In this document: positions 58,901 through 64,000 of the stretch, in pieces | How the letters are laid out: each line of letters starts with the position of its first letter | How positions within the stretch are numbered: the first letter of the stretch is position 1 | NCBI GenBank assembly: GCA_026874595.1 | Contig: CM049311.1 | Location: forward strand, 31,827,176 to 31,891,175 | Reading direction: 5' to 3' | DNA: 64,000 bases | From: Sipunculus nudus | Lineage: Eukaryota; Annelida; Sipuncula; Golfingiida; Sipunculidae | Translations under genes and position numbers: made by a program | The notes under the pieces: generated by a model | The model's input: only the letters and a program-made list of their open reading frames with translations | The model's database searches: none | What the model was told of the DNA's origin: nothing

Positions 58901-61900
58901 CAAGCTAAATGTACCCAAAGTAGGTCACCTGCATGCACTTTGTCCAATAGATAAATGAAGGCAGGGACCTGTGGCTGTTTTTTTTTAAACAGAGCCACAA
59001 CTGGGTCTAAAAATGTGACGGTGAAAGTGCAGCGTAAGTAACCTGTCCAAAACTTGCCTGGTGACGGTGACCAGCACTTATTTTTGGTCCCATGGAGGGC
59101 AGCCTGGCCCTGCTGATCCATTTGCAAAAACCTGTGTCGGATGACACAAAAGATGGACACTGTGGCGGGTTTTTGTAAAAAATAAACCAGCCCCCCCAGT
59201 TGGCTGGGGAGCATTGTTGACAGTCGCAATCCCTCCCTGTGTGGACGACCCCAATTGGCCAGCAGGTGCATGGAGAAATTTTTACGGCCTGGGCACAGGC
59301 TTATGTCACACATAGTTTACACGGTATAAAAACTCGCCTGTCCCCGGGCAAAAAGCTGGAGGGGCCCTCTGGCCGATCTGATCTCAAAGGCAGGTTGGGG
59401 GGGGGGGGGGGGTGCCCCAGCAACACAACAGTTGGCAATGGCCAAGCAGCATTATGTAAATATCAAAAAGTGCTTTCCTGGAATTATTTGAAATGATCAT
59501 TGAGCATGAATACATAAAACACAGGGTTTTTAGCTCAGCTGACTATAAGTCATCTGAGCTATAGTCGTGGTCCATTGTCCGTCGTCTGTCCGTCCGTCCG
59601 TCCGTCCGTCCGTCCGTCCGTAGATGTGGCACGTTTTGAAACCGTAAGACCTAGGAATCCAAAATTCAGCATAATGTTAGATGTCCCCAAGATCTCCTAC
59701 CAAGCCGAAAACTGGGTCTTTGCGACTTCATTCCTTTGAGAAATTAAGGAAAAACCTCAATTTTTTATTAAAAACCTATTTTCACACTTCAGGACTGCCT
59801 AATATCGAAACCACTCATCTGTTTTTCCTCATTTTTTCTACAAATAATCCTCTATATAATTCCTATGTACATGCCAGAAATTAGGTCTGTATTATATAAT
59901 TTAAAAAAGTTATGGGCCCAAACATAATGCATTTTGTAAATAATCAGGAAAGAAATTTTATCACTTAACACAAAATTTGTTAAAGCTAAGCACTTTTTTC
60001 CAGTAATATTACTTTTATTAATCAAAATTAAATTGTATACCCAAAATTAGATCAAAATCTTTTAAATTTTTTAAAATATTAGCAAAAATAAAAAATTGGT
60101 ACCTTAAATTTTGCCCAACTTTGACCATGGCACGTTTTTTTGCTGTAACTGCTGTGGATTTAATTTTCACAGCATGTTTTTGTTAGCATTTCAACTGTTA
60201 ACACCAAAAATTTGAAACCAGTTGATCAAAAACTGTAGATTTTATTCAAGTTTTCAAGCACCATGTCACATATTGCTAGTGTTATGCAGTTTGCTAGAGC
60301 TCAGCTCCCGAGCTTCAGCTCTAAGTTCCTTAAATTTGGCATACAGTTAGATTTCTCCAAAATCCCCTACCATGCCAAGAATTTGGTCACTAGGACTTAA
60401 TTCCTTCGAGATATCAATGAAAAACTTCATTTTTCCATTAAAAACCCATTGTTACACTTTAAGACTGCCTAATATCAAAACCACTGATCTGTCTTTGATC
60501 ATATATAATATACATATTTTTCTATACATTCGCTATGCACATGCCAGAAATGATGCCAGTATTGTGTATTCTTTTAAGTTATGGGCCCAAACATAATGCA
60601 CTTTGTAAAAAATCAAGAAATATATTTACTCCCTTAACAAGGGCATTGCTGAAGCTAGAGATTTTATTGTCAGGGATGTAACATTATTCAATCAAGATTC
60701 AATTGAATACCCAAAATTAGTTCTGAATTTTTCAAATTTTATAAGTTATTAGTATAAATATAAAATTAGTACCTTAAATTTTGCCCAACTGTGACCATGG
60801 CACGTTTGTTTCCTGAGAGCACTGTTGATATAATTTTCATATCATGCACACATAAGGATTTCAGCTTTTTAGTTTAGAAAGCTGAAAGAAATTGGCCAAA
60901 TATTGTAGCTTTTATTAATGTTTTTATGAGACCCTGTCAGACTTTGGCTCTCTCCAGCCCCTCTTGAGTCACCTGTAAGTTGACCTTGTTGACCTTTCAT
61001 CAAATTATGCACGCTTGAGGCGAGAATCCAGGCAGCTTATGGCCAGCCACAGTTGATCCAGGTGTCCAACCCAACTCATCTAGTAGTTTTAACCAACAAC
61101 ATAACAATAAACAATAAATTAATAAATTTTTCTTGGTTTTTAATAACAAATTAAAGAAAAATAGAAAAGGAATTTGTTAGTTTATAATAACAGGAAATTA
61201 ACTTGTAGTTACTGATGATATAAGAATCTTGTATCGATGGGTAGAATGTCACATATTCCAAATAACACCATGCAGTCACCTATGGCATTTTTCAGTTCAT
61301 TTTTAATGATAAAGAAGTAAATCATATTATTCATTACTAATCATTAGGGATTATATGAAGGAAATTAATGATAGACAAAGATGCAGTTGATAATATTAAT
61401 CTAGATTCCTACTGTGTCTAGTGTGTACATTGATGTGAAATTAGTCCAAAATGAATTTTTTACAGTTATTTTTTAATATAAATAAAAGCCATAAAACCAG
61501 GTACTTATGATCATTATTTAAATGTGTGAATTTTGTATATTCTGGATTCTCAAAATCATTGTTTGGTGAAAACTGAATAAATACCAGACATGGTGCAAAT
61601 ACTTTGTAATTGTATTTAAATACGAATATGATTATGTACTCCATTATAAAATTTCTTGCATAAAGAATGGGAACTCAGGTAAAAATGAAAGTATATGAAT
61701 ACTCGTGCAAATACTCTCAAAATGTATTCATGAATGCATTCATGAATATATTCTTTAATATTATTTTAATAATCATATCAGTTATATTTCATTTTAAAAA
61801 ATCATATGATTCTCTTATTATTTTTAATAAAAATTATATTTGGGACAATATTTGTAATTTTTTTAATAAATAGTTAAACTCTTATATTATATGTTCTGCT

Positions 61901-64000
61901 TATAAGTTATATGGCCAAGTCAAAATCTGTGTGACAATAGCACTCCATTTGTTAATAAAATAAATGAAATCAATCCTCTTCCCTGTCTCCAAAGATACTA
62001 TCAAAATCATACATAAGCTAAACACCCACAACTCATAATACAGCTTATATTTATTACCACACAAAACCAGCATGTGCCTCATTTCTAAAAAATATTTTTT
62101 TATTTTTTTATCATATATAACAGCTGAGCGTCGTGACCCATAGGTCCCTTGTTGAAATAACATATGAAATAGCAACATGTTCTGTAATACATACATGTCT
62201 ATTCCCTAAGTCTACTCTATTTACAGCTCTGCCAGGTATAACCTGTCAATTGTTCCTTTATCTGTTATACAGGAAAGGGAGGAAAGAACAGGAGGAGGGG
62301 GAAGAACGAAAATGAAAGAGAGAAGAGAGAACTGGTGTTCAAAGAAGATGGTCAAGGTAGGTGGAGTTTCACCCACACATTATTACACATCACAAAATAA
62401 ACAAAAACATGAGGTTTTATGTAAAATTTGCACTAGTTGGTCATATCCTGTGGTTGCCCTTTTGTTTGCGTGGGTTTTAAATTTGCGATATTCGTGAATG
62501 GGAAATAATCATGAATATGATGCCCAGGGGAATAAGATATCCCATCACCATAGATGAACAAGAGGGGATATTGATGGTTGTGCACAAAGGGGTTATAACA
62601 CCTCTGAAAACCTGGTTTGTTAATCAGCAAACCTAATATGTCCATGGTATTGAAACCAACCAATGCGAACACACATTAATTATTGTAAAACCTGTGGTTC
62701 ACCGGGGATATATCAGCAGTCCCATGGGGTGGTAGTATAATGACTGTAACTGGAATGACTTAGGTGTTGTGTTTTTGATACTAAATACAAATACTGCTGT
62801 ATTGGTTCTGGTGCAACCAGGAAAATGAAACCCTCTTAAAATGAAGAAATCACGAAATATTAACCTTGCAAATATAGACCCAACCACAGTATATTGTGAA
62901 GATGAATAAAAAAAATATGACCCATTCCCTGTGGATTTTATGAGCTCAGGGTGAAAAGCATTTCAGGTATTAATGATACTTATATGGTTATGCCAACTTG
63001 CACCAGTGTTTCAATAAGTTTTTTTTATAAGTTTCTTTAGAAACCACATTGTTTTTGTTATCAAAAGCACACTTTGTGCTTAATCTCTGCTATGTCTTGT
63101 TGAATTTCACAGCTCACAGAATTAAACCATTGGGAATGGGAAATGAATGCTTGAATGAAGAAGGGAATCAAAGCAAAACTGTTATTATTGGCTTTCTTTC
63201 TTAAACATTACAGAATATGCACAGGTAACAAAAATGCTTGGAAATGGAAGGTTAGAAGCCATGTGTTTTGACGGCAAGAAAAGGTTATGTCACATCAGAG
63301 GAAAGTTGCGGAAAAAGGTTGGTATACATGTAACCTGCACTATAATATTCAGTTATCATAAATTATAGCTTAACAGGAATATGGCCGTAAATTACAAAGT
63401 AAAGAAGAAATAACTTTTTCTTGTTTTATATTTTAGACATAAAAGTGTGTGATTGGTGTTTTATGTGAAACGATAATCCATAAAAGGAACCAGGATTATG
63501 TCTAGTCAGCACTTTTAAATTTTTAAAAGCTGAAGTGTGTAATAAGTGACTGATCCATTATCCATAATATTTGTTTTTTTTCACAGATGAATATATCAGA
63601 AATTGTGTTAACATTGGTTTAACAAGTTTAAATTGAATGGTAGTTGGTAGACACCAGAGAGCTATCCTTTGCCAAATCAAATCAGTCCAAGTGGATTCAC
63701 GCCTTAATTCCAACCATTTTAAGTTTCATGAAAATTGGTGAAATTGATCTGGCATGATCCTCCTAAGGAACAAACATACAAAGTTTGGTGTGTACTTAAC
63801 ATCCTTTATAGTGGTAATTACAGTGTGGCTTAGGTTTTAAATTTGCCATCCTCGATCTGATCATGTAAATAATAACCATGAGGAAAAGGGCTGAAGTTGA
63901 CTTGTGTAGCAAATATAGCAGTGTTTCTTTATATGTGAACAATAATGGGAGAATGCAAACCTAAACCTATCTTTTGTTACAGGTCTGGATAAACGGACAA
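52981..64000 (+). CDS. EIF1A: Translation initiation factor eIF1A, 5' part (partial)
   Basis: Four exons are visible: 52981-52996, 62273-62356, 63214-63317 and 63983-64000 (cut by the window edge). They join in frame to 74 residues: [20 protein letters not shown], then [48 protein letters not shown] and VWINGQ. This is nearly identical to human EIF1AX (Ser21 to Arg and Val56 to Lys are visible changes). The factor binds the 40S subunit with eIF1 and supports scanning and start-codon choice. The visible part covers the basic N-terminal tail and the first strands of the OB fold. The rest of the OB fold and the acidic C-terminal tail lie beyond 64000. Confidence 0.97.
53245..53299. repeat. Hairpin: 10-bp inverted repeat
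   Basis: CCCAAGACGT (53245-53254) pairs with ACGTCTTGGG (53290-53299). It ends 10 bp before the left target duplication of the Mutator-like element. Confidence 0.7.
53318..54566. mobile_element. Mutator-like non-autonomous element, 1249 bp, 9-bp TSD
   Basis: Both ends read GGCACTCGGTAAAACCCGGA inward and continue as inverted repeats for about 175-185 bp (53318-53495 and 54385-54566). One copy has an extra TTTCCTCGGAA-type unit. The target duplication TAGGAAAAC is perfect at 53309-53317 and 54567-54575. Long inverted termini and 9-bp duplications are typical of Mutator-like elements. The 0.9 kb interior shows no transposase, so it would need one in trans. It sits in eIF1A intron 1. Confidence 0.9.
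56930..57915. repeat. Interspersed element with about 180-bp internal tandem units
   Basis: It starts TATGCCCCCGCCACAAAGTG, then GCCGGGGCATATAGTTTTA, and ends GCCCCAGGCGGGGGGATTTG then CGTTCCGACAGATCTAGTTTTA. Internal units begin ACAGATCGAGTTCGCGTTTC near 57002, 57181, 57597 and 57773, with a related unit near 57417 and a partial one near 57260. They share GTTGACCTACTTTTGA and AAACATAGAAAATTTCATGA. The ends pair as GCCCC...GGGG in a terminal-hairpin style. It sits in eIF1A intron 1. Confidence 0.85.
58510..59010. mobile_element. Foldback/Mutator-like element, 501 bp, 9-bp TSD
   Basis: The left end reads ATAGACCCAGTTATGGCTCT, and the reverse complement of the right end reads TTAGACCCAGTTGTGGCTCT. 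The inverted arms run about 63 bp, to ATTTATCT / AGATAAAT. The target duplication AAATGTGAC is perfect at 58501-58509 and 59011-59019. The left arm holds its own hairpin (GGCTCTGT...ACAGAGCC), and the interior has an inverted pair GATTGTTTCAG (58767-58777) / CTGAAACAATC (58864-58874). No coding frame. It sits in eIF1A intron 1. Confidence 0.88.
59527..60960 (+). repeat. Element with GTCCGTCC head and about 675-bp duplicated body
   Basis: The head reads TTTTTAGCTCAGCTGACTAT, AAGTCATCTGAGCTATAG and passes into a (GTCC)n run (59588-59620). The body occurs twice: near 59660 (GATGTCCCCAAGATCTCCTA, GGACTGCCTAATATCGAAAC, ATGTACATGCCAGAAAT, ATGGGCCCAAACATAATGCA) and again near 60335 with the same order. 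It sits in eIF1A intron 1. Confidence 0.85.
62273..62356 (+). CDS. EIF1A: eIF1A exon 2
   Basis: The exon completes Gly6 and encodes [20 protein letters not shown] and onward to KEDGQ, the basic N-terminal tail and start of the OB fold. The acceptor is TTATACAG and the donor GTAGGT; phase is 1 at both ends. Confidence 0.97.
62455..62895. repeat. Interspersed 'TTTGCGATATTCGTGAA' repeat, copy 2
   Basis: The left part reads GTTTTAAATTTGCGATATTC then GTGAATGGGAAATAATCATG. The right part has ATCACGAAATATTAACCTTG then CAAATATAGACCC, ending CCACAGTATATTGTG. The order matches 46445-46860. It sits in eIF1A intron 2. Confidence 0.7.
63214..63317 (+). CDS. EIF1A: eIF1A exon 3
   Basis: The exon encodes [20 protein letters not shown], then [15 protein letters not shown], part of the OB fold. 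The acceptor is TTACAG and the donor GTTGGT, leaving in phase 0. Confidence 0.98.
63983..64000 (+). CDS. EIF1A: eIF1A exon 4 (cut by window edge)
   Basis: After a TTGTTACAG acceptor the exon encodes VWINGQ in phase 0, matching human VWIN. It continues beyond the window. Confidence 0.9.

Noticed and set aside
59588-59620. Direct GTCC repeats as a CRISPR-like array
   Set aside because: This is a tetranucleotide microsatellite with no spacers, in a eukaryotic intron.

Overview
This is eukaryotic nuclear DNA: AT-rich, intron-rich, and packed with short dispersed repeats. The repeat styles suggest a lophotrochozoan, probably a mollusc: GGTGGCGCCACC repeats, TTGACCTTTGACC tandem arrays, and heads that run into GTCCGTCC. 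That assignment is inference from repeat style, not a database match. Three conserved protein genes can be rebuilt exon by exon from the sequence, and reading frame is kept across every junction.

(1) Bases 1-2135 are a tandem satellite with a trimeric higher-order structure (about 537 bp, made of three 170-190 bp monomers). (2) Bases 5161-28570, minus strand, hold a 12-exon gene for a mitochondrial carrier homolog (MTCH1/2 family, 308 aa). (3) Bases 28571-31840 are a divergent intergenic region with a 301 bp MITE that has clear inverted termini and a TTA target duplication. (4) Bases 31841-43785, plus strand, hold a 12-exon gene for S-adenosylmethionine decarboxylase (AMD1, 336 aa). Its self-cleavage site (Glu67-Ser68) and Cys82 sit at exactly the human positions. 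(5) Bases 44464-52800 are intergenic, with repeats only. (6) Bases 52981-64000, plus strand, hold the 5' part of the translation factor eIF1A. It has a 16-nt first coding exon and a 9.3 kb first intron, and it runs off the right edge.

The most interesting observation is at the end of AMD1. After its TGA stop (43783-43785) the same reading frame stays open for 225 more codons, to a TGA at 44461-44463. Vertebrate AMD1 is an established case of stop-codon readthrough into a conserved in-frame tail associated with ribosome stalling. This window may show an invertebrate counterpart with a longer tail.

Two transposon-like elements in the first intron of eIF1A (53318-54566 and 58510-59010) have clear inverted termini and 9-bp target duplications, as expected for Mutator-like elements. 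Other repeats include a candidate hAT-like element, a perfect 52-bp palindrome, and several multi-copy families whose members can be compared inside the window.

The genes are housekeeping: polyamine synthesis (AMD1), outer mitochondrial membrane function (MTCH) and translation initiation (eIF1A). I see no operon-like relation between them.
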